From an uncultured Prevotellaceae bacterium (lineage in GTDB: Bacteria; Bacteroidota; Bacteroidia; Bacteroidales; Bacteroidaceae): a stretch of 35,503 bases of DNA. Every line of letters begins with the position of its first letter. Within the stretch, counting starts at the first letter, position 1. The position numbers were made by a program, and so were the translations under genes. The notes beneath the pieces were generated by a model. It was not told the origin of the DNA and searched no databases. It was given only the letters and a program-made list of their open reading frames with translations. The stretch spans positions 1 through 35,503 of the forward strand of contig ONRS01000015.1 in NCBI GenBank assembly GCA_900320255.1, given 5' to 3'. Below, piece by piece: positions 7,459-15,233 of the stretch.

Positions 7459-9678
7459 TTATTCATAAGTGAAGGATGCTTTCTGGCGGACGTCGGTCTC
7501 GCTGGCACAGAAGTAAGCGGTGAACTTACCGGGCTCCACGCGCCACTGGGCGGCTGCCTCATCGAAGAAGCTGAGGTCGTCAGCAGTAATCTGGAAGGTG
7601 ACGTTCTTGGTCTCACCGGGCTGCAACGCTATCTTGCGGAAGCCCTTGAGTTCCTTGGCGGGACGGACCACCGAGCACTTGTCGTCGCCGATGTAGAGCT
7701 GTACAATCTCCTTACCCGTCACGCTGCCGGTATTGGTGATGGGCAGGGTGACGCTGATGCTTCCCTGCTGGCTGCTCAAATGGTTATTGCTCAGCTCGGG
7801 CTTTCCATACTTGAAGGTGGTATAGGACAGGCCGTGGCCGAAGGGGAACTGGGGCTTCACCTTCTTGGTATTCATCACACTGTTGAACCAACGGTAGCCC
7901 ACAAAGATATCTTCATCGTAGAACACCTGACCGTTGATGCCAGGATAGGCCTTCTCGCCGTACTGGAAACAGGGGTAGTCCTGCTGACGCACGGCGAACG
8001 TTACGGGCAGCTTGCCACTGGGGTTCACCTTACCCGACAACACATTGGCCAGTGCCGTACCGGCCATAGAGCCCAGATACCAACAATGCACCAGGGCAGG
8101 CACGTCTTTGAGCCACGGGGTAGCATAGGCATTACCGCCGAAGGTGACAACGACGATGTTCTTCTGTATCTTGGCCAGATCACTAATCAGCTCATTTTGA
8201 CCGAACGACAGATCATAGCTCTCACGGTCGTCAGACTCACAGTCCTGCTTGGCATTCTTGTTCAGTCCACCTATATATATAATAAGGTCAGCCGTGCGGG
8301 CCTTGTCGAGCGCGTCCTGACGGAGCGAGTCCTGACGGGCGGGGTCGAGCGGCATCTGGTAACCGTACATAGCCATGCCGCTGTAGTAGCCTTGGGCATA
8401 GTCGATTCTGGATTGAGGGTTGAGCGTCGAGAGTTGAGCGGTGATACCATCGAGCGGGGATATGTCGAAGAGTGTTTTCAGCTCACTGGAGCCGCCGCCC
8501 TGGGTAAGTGAGCGCGTGGCATTCTCGCCCACGATGAGGATGCGGTTGTACTTCATGGCGTCAAGAGGCAGAAGGCTGCGGTCGTTCTTCAGCAGCACGA
8601 TGCCCTCTTCGCCGATGGCCTGACAAGCTAAGTAATGCTCCTCGGAACACTGGGAACCTACAACCTTGTCGGCATTCATTGACGTGCGGAAGATGGTACG
8701 CAGCACACGGCTGGCCTTATCGTCGAGCACCGACATGGGAATCTTTCCTTCGTTGATGAGCGCCTCGAACTTGTCGGCCAGATTGTAGTCATTATAGCCG
8801 AACTTACTCTCCTGAGTAAAGCCATCGGTGAAGGAACCCATCTCAATGTCCATGCCACCCGTGGCAGCCTGCCATGTGTCGGTTACACCACCCCAGTCGG
8901 AGATGACGGCACCGTCAAATCCCCAACCGCGCTTCAGGATGCCATTGAGCAGCGAGTCGTTCTGACAGCAGTGAATGTTGTTCCAGAGGTTATAGGAGCC
9001 CATGATGGTCCAGAGCTTGCCCTTGACGACCGCCTTCTTGAAGGCGGGCAGATAGATTTCCTCGATGGCACGGCGGCTGACGTTGACATTGACGGTGAAG
9101 CGGTCTATTTCCTGATTGTTCAGGAAGAAATGCTTCAGACAGCAAGCCACGCCATTGGCCTGTGCACCCTCAATATAGGGAGTGACAATCTCACCGGCCA
9201 GATAGGGGTCTTCACCCGTGTATTCAAAGTTACGTCCACAGAGTGGTGTACGGGCGATGGTACAGCCGGGGCCAAGCATAATGTCCTTGCCACGAAAGGC
9301 AAACTCCTCGCTGACGGCATGACCGTAAAGGCGTGCAAGGTCGGTATTCCACGTAGCGGCCAGACAGGTGAGCGACGGGAAGGCAACCACCGAGTCGTTG
9401 GTCCACTTGGCAGGCATCCACGTGTTCCACTCCAATTCGGCGCGCACGCCGTGAGGACCATCATCCATGTTCAGCTGACGGATGCCGAGCCGGGGGACAC
9501 CGGCACTGGTAAACTTAGACTGTGCATGGAGCAGCTGCACCTTCTCGTGGGTTGTCATACGACTGAGTGCGTCTTTTACGCGTTCTTCAATGGGGGCCTT
9601 GGGGTCTTTATAGACCTGGGCTGTGGCTACTGTGGCACAGCAGCACACGAGACAAATGGCTAAAAATAATTTTTTCAT
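7459..9678 (-). CDS. Exported GH3 glycosidase, probable beta-glucosidase
   Basis: A 739-residue family 3 glycoside hydrolase with signal peptide MKKLFLAICLVCCCATVATA. Expected family motifs are present: LNMDDGPHGVRAE near 70-81, GRNFEYTGEDPYLAGE at 148-163, CCLKHFFLNNQE with the K182-H183 substrate-binding pair, and the nucleophile D261 in GAVISDWGGV. The second alpha/beta domain is seen around GIVLLKNDRSLLPL and a fibronectin-III-like C-terminal domain near 630-739. Its start overlaps the GH2 stop by 4 bp (ATGA type), so the two are translationally coupled. Residues about 414-423 (AQLSTLNPQS) are encoded by CNCTCAA heptamers and appear to replace or extend a loop. A beta-glucosidase acting on xyloglucan fragments is inferred from neighbours; beta-xylosidase is possible. 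Confidence 0.92.
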   Translation of the reverse strand: MKKLFLAICLVCCCATVATAQVYKDPKAPIEERVKDALSRMTTHEKVQLLHAQSKFTSAGVPRLGIRQLNMDDGPHGVRAELEWNTWMPAKWTNDSVVAFPSLTCLAATWNTDLARLYGHAVSEEFAFRGKDIMLGPGCTIARTPLCGRNFEYTGEDPYLAGEIVTPYIEGAQANGVACCLKHFFLNNQEIDRFTVNVNVSRRAIEEIYLPAFKKAVVKGKLWTIMGSYNLWNNIHCCQNDSLLNGILKRGWGFDGAVISDWGGVTDTWQAATGGMDIEMGSFTDGFTQESKFGYNDYNLADKFEALINEGKIPMSVLDDKASRVLRTIFRTSMNADKVVGSQCSEEHYLACQAIGEEGIVLLKNDRSLLPLDAMKYNRILIVGENATRSLTQGGGSSELKTLFDISPLDGITAQLSTLNPQSRIDYAQGYYSGMAMYGYQMPLDPARQDSLRQDALDKARTADLIIYIGGLNKNAKQDCESDDRESYDLSFGQNELISDLAKIQKNIVVVTFGGNAYATPWLKDVPALVHCWYLGSMAGTALANVLSGKVNPSGKLPVTFAVRQQDYPCFQYGEKAYPGINGQVFYDEDIFVGYRWFNSVMNTKKVKPQFPFGHGLSYTTFKYGKPELSNNHLSSQQGSISVTLPITNTGSVTGKEIVQLYIGDDKCSVVRPAKELKGFRKIALQPGETKNVTFQITADDLSFFDEAAAQWRVEPGKFTAYFCASETDVRQKASFTYE
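8413..8440 (-). repeat. Four heptamer units inside the GH3 gene
   Basis: Four TTGAGNG units, one degenerate, are the reverse complement of the CNCTCAA repeat at 1918-2008. They read on the coding strand in the stop-free direction and give LSTLNPQS. Confidence 0.8.
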
Positions 9679-12104
9679 AGTTGTATTTTTGCTGATAATA
9701 ATCCAATAGATTTAGCGGTAAGCGTGCCGTGGCCTTCGAGCACCACCATGCAACGGCCGAAGAAGGCCTTGCGCTTCGTGTCTTTGAAACGCTCCATAGA
9801 GAACTGGCTGCCGTTATCGACACCGATGATGCGGGCGCCACTGGTCTCGAAGAACACCTGGTTCTCGGCCCACGGGCAGAGGTTGCCCTGCTTATCGACC
9901 ACCTCGACCTTGACGAAGGTGGTCTGCTTGCCACGGTAGTCATACGACAGGCGCAAGTGATCAGGCTGTCCGGCAGTACGGATGGTCTGCGACTTCACTT
10001 CCTGCCCACCCCTGCGGGAGACGACTTTCACCTCGCCGGGCTCGAACTTCACACGCCACATAACGTGGTAGGGTGAACCTCCGCTGACTCCTCCAAAGGC
10101 GGGGGACTTTCTGCGCGTGCCCTGTGAGCGACCGTTGATGAACAGCTCCACCTCGTCAGCATTGCTGTAGTAGCACCAAAGGTCAATCTCCTGACCGTCT
10201 AACCAGTTCCAGTGGGGGAAGAGGTGCAGCACGGTCTGGTTGGTCCATTCGCTCTGATACATATAATACACATCCTTCGGCTGACCACTCAGGTCAATGA
10301 TGCCGAAGTAGCTGGAACGGGCGGGGAAGCCATAAGGCGTAGGCTCACCAATGTAGTCGAAGCCTGTCCAGATGAACTGTCCGCCGCAGTAGGGCGTGTT
10401 TTTCACCACATCCCAGTTCTGCTCATGGGTAGTGCTCCACGAGGCATGCATATTGTCGTAAGCCGAACACATAAAGCTGGGGTCGGTATAGGGCAGCCAC
10501 CACTCCTGTGGAGCCTTGTAGATAACATCGGACGGCATCTTATAGAAGCCCGTGGTCTGCAGGGCGCTGACACTCTCAGTCATGATGAACGGCCGGCCCG
10601 GGAAATTCCGGGGCACGTCCTTGATCCATTCATGGTGGTAGTTGAAGCCAATGATATCAATGCCCTTGCCACGCCAGAGGTGGTTTCCCGGTTCAGGCTC
10701 GTTACAGCCAGCAGTAATGGGGCGTGTGGTGTCATAACGGCGCACGATGTCAGCCAAGTGATCAGTCAGCAGGGTGTTGACGCTCATTTCGCCGTCGCGG
10801 GCCAGCGTCGAAGCATCGTGACCGGCATTCAGAATGAGGTTAGCCTGCTCCAGCGAGAGGGTGTCGGCATCAGCCGACGACCACTGCTCGAGCACCTCGT
10901 TGCCTATGGACCACATGAGGATGCTGGGATGGTTACGGTCACGCAACACCAGGTCGGCAAGGTCACGCTCGTGCCACTCGTCGAAGAAGCGGGCATAGTC
11001 GTTCTGTGTCTTACGGCGGCGCCACATGTCGAAGCTCTCGTCCATGACGATGAAGCCCATGGTGTCGCACATGTTCAGCAACTCGGGAGCGGGCGGGTTA
11101 TGGCTGGTGCGGATGGCATTACAGCCCATAGCCTTCAGCTTGGTGAGCTTACGGTGGAGCGCATCCTCATTGAGGGCGGCACCAAGGCAGCCGAAGTCGT
11201 GGTGCTCACAGACACCGTTGATCTTCATGTTCGCACCATTGAGCCAGAAGCCCGTCTTCGCATCGAACTTAAAGTCGCGGAAACCGACGACGGTCCACAC
11301 CTCGTCGATAACAGAACCGCCAAGGAGCAGCTGCGTGCGAAGCCTATAGACATAAGGAGTGCTGGGCGACCAGTAATGCAGGTGCTTCCGCCCCACGCTG
11401 AGCGACGAGCGCACGCCACGTCCGCTGTCCAGCTCACGTCCGTCAGCAGCAAAGATGGTATTACGAATGCTGGGGTTAGCCTTTGAGCGCAGTGGCTTGT
11501 CAACCTCCACCTCAACCTTCACCTTACCCTTGGCCGTGGTCTCCACATGAACGCCCCAGTGCTTGATACGCACACCCTGCGTCTCGGTGAGCCAGACATG
11601 GCGGTAGATGCCACAGCCGGAGTACCAGCGGGAGTTCGGCTGGTCGCTGTTATCGACACGTACGGCAACAACATTATCGCCTGTACGGAGATAACGTGTA
11701 ATCTCGTATTCGAAAGAACTGTAGCCATAAGGGCGGTAGCCCACCTTCTCACCGTTGACATAGACCGTGGAGTTCATATAGACACCGTCGAACTCCAAGA
11801 AGTAACGGCGCACCTCGCTGACACGGAAATGCTTGCGGTACCACCCCACCCCGCCAGGCAGCGCACCGCCTCCGGCACCACTGGGGTTGCCGGCAGAGAA
11901 GTCGCCCTCAATGGCCCAGTCATGAGGCAGGTTTAGCATTCGCCAATGGCTGTCATTGTATTCAGGTTTCGCCATCTGCGCCGAGTCAGCCAGCAGGAAA
12001 CGCCAGCCAAAGTCAAAGCACTTACGGTCGCGGGCAGCGGCAGATATAGACAAAAGGGTTAGCAGGAAAGAAAATAAAAAGACTTTAGTCGTTCTTTGTC
12101 TCAT
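9675..12104 (-). CDS. Exported GH2 glycosidase, probable beta-galactosidase
   Basis: An 809-residue family 2 glycoside hydrolase with signal peptide MRQRTTKVFLFSFLLTLLSISAAA. The jelly-roll sugar-binding domain comes first (HDWAIEGDF, GVGWYRKHF, GVYMNSTVYVNGEKVGYRPYGY), then an immunoglobulin-like domain, then the catalytic barrel (KLKAMGCNAIRTSHNPPAP). The acid/base is E403 in MWSIGNEVLEQW and the nucleophile E510 in FIMTESVSAL. A DUF4982-like C-terminal region follows (LFPHWNWLDGQEIDLWCYYS). The gene is first in a GH2-GH3-GH31 unit, with its own promoter at 12123-12153 overlapping the upstream terminator. Removing galactose from xyloglucan side chains would suit the neighbours; this is inference. 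Confidence 0.92.
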   Translation of the reverse strand: MRQRTTKVFLFSFLLTLLSISAAARDRKCFDFGWRFLLADSAQMAKPEYNDSHWRMLNLPHDWAIEGDFSAGNPSGAGGGALPGGVGWYRKHFRVSEVRRYFLEFDGVYMNSTVYVNGEKVGYRPYGYSSFEYEITRYLRTGDNVVAVRVDNSDQPNSRWYSGCGIYRHVWLTETQGVRIKHWGVHVETTAKGKVKVEVEVDKPLRSKANPSIRNTIFAADGRELDSGRGVRSSLSVGRKHLHYWSPSTPYVYRLRTQLLLGGSVIDEVWTVVGFRDFKFDAKTGFWLNGANMKINGVCEHHDFGCLGAALNEDALHRKLTKLKAMGCNAIRTSHNPPAPELLNMCDTMGFIVMDESFDMWRRRKTQNDYARFFDEWHERDLADLVLRDRNHPSILMWSIGNEVLEQWSSADADTLSLEQANLILNAGHDASTLARDGEMSVNTLLTDHLADIVRRYDTTRPITAGCNEPEPGNHLWRGKGIDIIGFNYHHEWIKDVPRNFPGRPFIMTESVSALQTTGFYKMPSDVIYKAPQEWWLPYTDPSFMCSAYDNMHASWSTTHEQNWDVVKNTPYCGGQFIWTGFDYIGEPTPYGFPARSSYFGIIDLSGQPKDVYYMYQSEWTNQTVLHLFPHWNWLDGQEIDLWCYYSNADEVELFINGRSQGTRRKSPAFGGVSGGSPYHVMWRVKFEPGEVKVVSRRGGQEVKSQTIRTAGQPDHLRLSYDYRGKQTTFVKVEVVDKQGNLCPWAENQVFFETSGARIIGVDNGSQFSMERFKDTKRKAFFGRCMVVLEGHGTLTAKSIGLLSAKIQL

Positions 12105-12122
12105 AGGTTTTTAATTTTCGGA

Positions 12123-12153
12123 CAAAGGTACGAATAAAAAGGAAAAAAGCAAA
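12123..12153 (-). promoter_or_regulatory. Promoter of the GH2-GH3-GH31 unit
   Basis: On the minus strand a TTTG (12150-12153) and a TACCTTTG (12123-12130) are separated by 19 bp, matching the Bacteroides -33/-7 consensus. The -7 box lies 18 bp before the GH2 start. The -33 box falls within one arm of the terminator at 12149-12176. Confidence 0.8.
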
Positions 12154-12176
12154 AGAAAACGGGGGTTTTCTTTTGC
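12149..12176 (-). terminator. Intrinsic terminator after the PA14-GH31 gene
   Basis: Perfect 12-bp inverted repeat (GCAAAAGAAAAC and GTTTTCTTTTGC) around GGGG, with T-rich sequence after it on the minus strand and A/T runs on both sides. It lies 16 bp past the GH31 stop and carries the -33 element of the next promoter in one arm. Confidence 0.85.
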
Positions 12177-12192
12177 TTTTTTTTAAGAACTG

Positions 12193-15100
12193 CTACAGTT
12201 GGACACTAACGGCCTTGCCATTGTACTGAACGAGCTTGCCCTCAGGGTTGTCAAGGTTCAGGGCTCGGGGCTGTTCGGGAGTGATGAACACCACATTGAA
12301 GCGGCGGTTCTTCAGCATGCCGGGGAACTGGCCCTTACGCTGTGAGAAGGTAACGGTGCGCGTTGTGTCATCGTAACGAATGTCGATGGTGGCATACTTG
12401 CCCTTCTCGTAGTTGTAGTTCGTACCCTCATCCTCGTAAAGCTGGAACTCACCGTCGCTGCCTGCATAGACGTAGAGGTTGATGAGCTCAGCGGGCTTCT
12501 CGTCACTCCACTCCATTTCGGGACCGAAGGGGATGATGGCACCGGCACGTACAAAGACAGGGATGCGTTCGTAAGGAGCATCGACCACCAGGCGCTGACC
12601 GCCTTCGATGGCCTCACCCGTGTAGAGGTCGTACCAATTGTAGAGTTCGGGGAAATAAACCGAGCGGTTGCGGGCCTTATAATAGCCGACGGGACAAGCC
12701 ATCAGTGCCGGGCCAAGCATCCACTGGTTGCCGATATTAAGCACCTCGGGGTCGCCATTGAAGTCCATAACGAGTGCACGCATCAGCGTGTAATCACGGA
12801 AGTGTGCCCAGCCTGCCAGTGAGTAGAGGTAAGGCATGAGGCGATAGCGCAGCTTGTCGTAATAGACGAACGACTTGTAGGCAGGATGCTCATTAGGAGC
12901 AATGTTCCAGATTTCGCGGGTAGGCCACTGTCCGTGACTGCGGAACAGGGGTATGAAGGCGCCAAACTGGTTCCAACGTGTCTGCAGCTCACGCCACTCC
13001 TTCAGGTCTTCGTTCTCAATGCCCTTGTCATTAAAGAGCTGCTGTGCTGCCACATAGCGTTTCTCCACACAGAAGCCGCCCTGGTCCATACCCCAGAAGG
13101 GGACACCCGACATGGAGTAGTTCAAACCTGCCGTCATCTGGGCACGCATGTCCTCCCAACGGGTACCGATGTCACCACTCCACGTAGCAGTGGAGAAACG
13201 CTGCTCGCCGGCAAATCCGCTGCGGGTCAGCAGGAAGACGCGGGGTTCGTTCATCTTGCCCTTATAGACGGAGCGCTGACCATTATAAATGGCATCGGCA
13301 TTCACCGTCGAGTAAGCATTGAAGTATTCGGTAGCGGTGCCGAGGGCCGTGGGGCCACAGAGTGCCTTACGGTACCACATGGGGGTACAGTCGCGGACGT
13401 TTGGCTCAGAGGCATCCATCCACCAGGCATCTACACCGGCAATGCCGTCGTGATTATACTTAGAGTAGAGGTTCTCGTCCATCTGGCGCCAGAACATCTT
13501 GCGTGCTCCGGCATCGTAAGCATCGTAGAACGAACCGCGGAAGCCCAGCCAGTCATGAATGTCGTCCTTCACTGCCTGATGGTACATCCATCCCTGTGCA
13601 TCCAGCTCCTTGTAGTTCTTCACGCTGTCGTAGAACTTCGGCCACACGCTAATCATAAAACGTCCGTGCATGGCATGCACGCTGTCGAGCATGGCCTGTG
13701 GGTTGGGATAGCGTGACGACTCAAACTCATGGCTGCCCCATGAATCGAGCTTCCAGTAGTTCCAGTCCTGTACGATGTTATCAATGGGAATATGACGCTT
13801 GCGGAACTCGCCGAGGTTCTCCTCGATGTCCTGCGACGACTGGTAACGCTCGCGGCTCTGCCAGAAACCCAGCACCCACTTCGGGTAGAGGCTGGCCTTA
13901 CCCGTCAGTGTGCGGTAACCAGAAATAATCTGGTCGAAGTCACGTCCGGCAATAAAGTAGTAGTCCATGTCCTTGGTCATCTCGCTCCAGATGCTTAGCT
14001 GGCCGCGCTCCTGCTCACTGCGTGCCTTGGCTACGCGCAGACCGCAATAGCTCTCACCGCCGTCGGGCTGCCACTCTATGCGAAGCTGAACCTTACGGCC
14101 TCCCTTGGGCAACTCGGCCGAGAACTTGTAGGCATTGGGGTTCCAAGCAGTACGCCAACGCTCGGGCACCACCTCCTTACCATCGATATATACCTTAACA
14201 TATCCTGCATAGTAGAGAATGAACTGATAGAGCTGTTTCTTGCCTATGCAGCACGGTCTGCCACAGCAGGGAGCCTCAATGAATCCGTCGAAGGTGACGT
14301 TGGCACCGTCAAGGTTGAAGCCCTGCGGCAGGTTTTTGATACCGCCATTATCGGTACGGACAGCTATCTCGCTAGTCATGGGGTAGCCGTACTCATAGTA
14401 GATGCTGTCCTCGTCGCGTACCAGTTTCTTTCCGTCCTTGTCGATGTAGGTTCCAGTCAGGTGCCCCTCACGTCCCTGCTTGTCGTAGAGCTTGAAGGCA
14501 CGGTTCAGCTGCAGGTACTCTTCGGGCTTGCCGAAACGGCAGTAGCTATAGCTGTCCCACAGTATGCCGTAGTTCTTGTTCGACAGCACAAAAGGTATGC
14601 TGACTTTCGTGTTATACTGGAAGAGGTCTTCGTTCTTGCCCTTCATGTTGAACTCTTCCGACTGGTGCTGACCGAGTCCGTAGAAGGCCTCATCGGCAGG
14701 GCTGTCAAACTTCATCTGCCAGGTCAGGCCGTGCTTCATTTCTTCGGTAATGGCAGGGCCGCCCTTCAGTCCGTACTCACGCTCGGGAACCGTGAACGGG
14801 GTAAAACGCTTGCCGTTCTTGGCCTCCTTGGTGAGCAGCTTGCCTTCAGCGTCGTAGAACGATACGGCACCATCGGCCTTCATCACCACAGCCTGCACGT
14901 TACCGGCCTTGACGATGACGGTGGTGTCGCTCTCGCTAACGTCGAACTTTGGCTTTGCCGTCTGGGGCACAATCATCAGGCTCCGGGGCTTCGAGGGAAG
15001 TGCATTCTCCGATGTAGCCTGTACGCGGATGATGTTGTCATTAATCACTTGCAGACGGACTACCTTGGCACCGTTGTCCGTCGGCGTTTTCACTGGAATG

Positions 15101-15195
15101 GTGACAAAGTTGTCTTGCACGGTATAGTCGCCTGCCATCACGGCAGCCACCATCAGCGACAAGGCGCTTGTCATTAATGTTCTTAGAACTTTCAT
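12193..15195 (-). CDS. Exported GH31 alpha-xylosidase-like enzyme with PA14-like insert
   Basis: A 1000-residue family 31 glycoside hydrolase with signal peptide MKVLRTLMTSALSLMVAAVMA. The N-terminal beta-sandwich contains EAFYGLGQHQSEEFNMKGK. A PA14-like insert lies about 255-395 (YYAGYVKVYIDGKEVV, WNPNAYKFSAELPKGGRKVQL, YCGLRVAK). The nucleophile is D594 in AWWMDASEPN and the acid/base D675 in ATWSGDIGTRW, followed by MSGVPFWGMDQGGF. The C-terminal domains resemble DUF5110. The layout recalls the PA14-bearing alpha-xylosidases Xyl31A of Cellvibrio japonicus and its Bacteroides ovatus xyloglucan-locus counterpart. It differs clearly from the other GH31 here, so the pair are not recent duplicates. 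The sensor-kinase gene ends 38 bp upstream in the same direction. Confidence 0.92.
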   Translation of the reverse strand: MKVLRTLMTSALSLMVAAVMAGDYTVQDNFVTIPVKTPTDNGAKVVRLQVINDNIIRVQATSENALPSKPRSLMIVPQTAKPKFDVSESDTTVIVKAGNVQAVVMKADGAVSFYDAEGKLLTKEAKNGKRFTPFTVPEREYGLKGGPAITEEMKHGLTWQMKFDSPADEAFYGLGQHQSEEFNMKGKNEDLFQYNTKVSIPFVLSNKNYGILWDSYSYCRFGKPEEYLQLNRAFKLYDKQGREGHLTGTYIDKDGKKLVRDEDSIYYEYGYPMTSEIAVRTDNGGIKNLPQGFNLDGANVTFDGFIEAPCCGRPCCIGKKQLYQFILYYAGYVKVYIDGKEVVPERWRTAWNPNAYKFSAELPKGGRKVQLRIEWQPDGGESYCGLRVAKARSEQERGQLSIWSEMTKDMDYYFIAGRDFDQIISGYRTLTGKASLYPKWVLGFWQSRERYQSSQDIEENLGEFRKRHIPIDNIVQDWNYWKLDSWGSHEFESSRYPNPQAMLDSVHAMHGRFMISVWPKFYDSVKNYKELDAQGWMYHQAVKDDIHDWLGFRGSFYDAYDAGARKMFWRQMDENLYSKYNHDGIAGVDAWWMDASEPNVRDCTPMWYRKALCGPTALGTATEYFNAYSTVNADAIYNGQRSVYKGKMNEPRVFLLTRSGFAGEQRFSTATWSGDIGTRWEDMRAQMTAGLNYSMSGVPFWGMDQGGFCVEKRYVAAQQLFNDKGIENEDLKEWRELQTRWNQFGAFIPLFRSHGQWPTREIWNIAPNEHPAYKSFVYYDKLRYRLMPYLYSLAGWAHFRDYTLMRALVMDFNGDPEVLNIGNQWMLGPALMACPVGYYKARNRSVYFPELYNWYDLYTGEAIEGGQRLVVDAPYERIPVFVRAGAIIPFGPEMEWSDEKPAELINLYVYAGSDGEFQLYEDEGTNYNYEKGKYATIDIRYDDTTRTVTFSQRKGQFPGMLKNRRFNVVFITPEQPRALNLDNPEGKLVQYNGKAVSVQL

Positions 15196-15233
15196 GTTGT
15201 TTGTAATTATTGGTACTTAAAATTATATCTTCT

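Noticed and set aside
4894-15195. The two GH31 genes as a recent duplication
   Set aside because: They differ in length, PA14-like insert and nucleophile motif (KCDFGE against WWMDASEP), so they belong to different GH31 branches.
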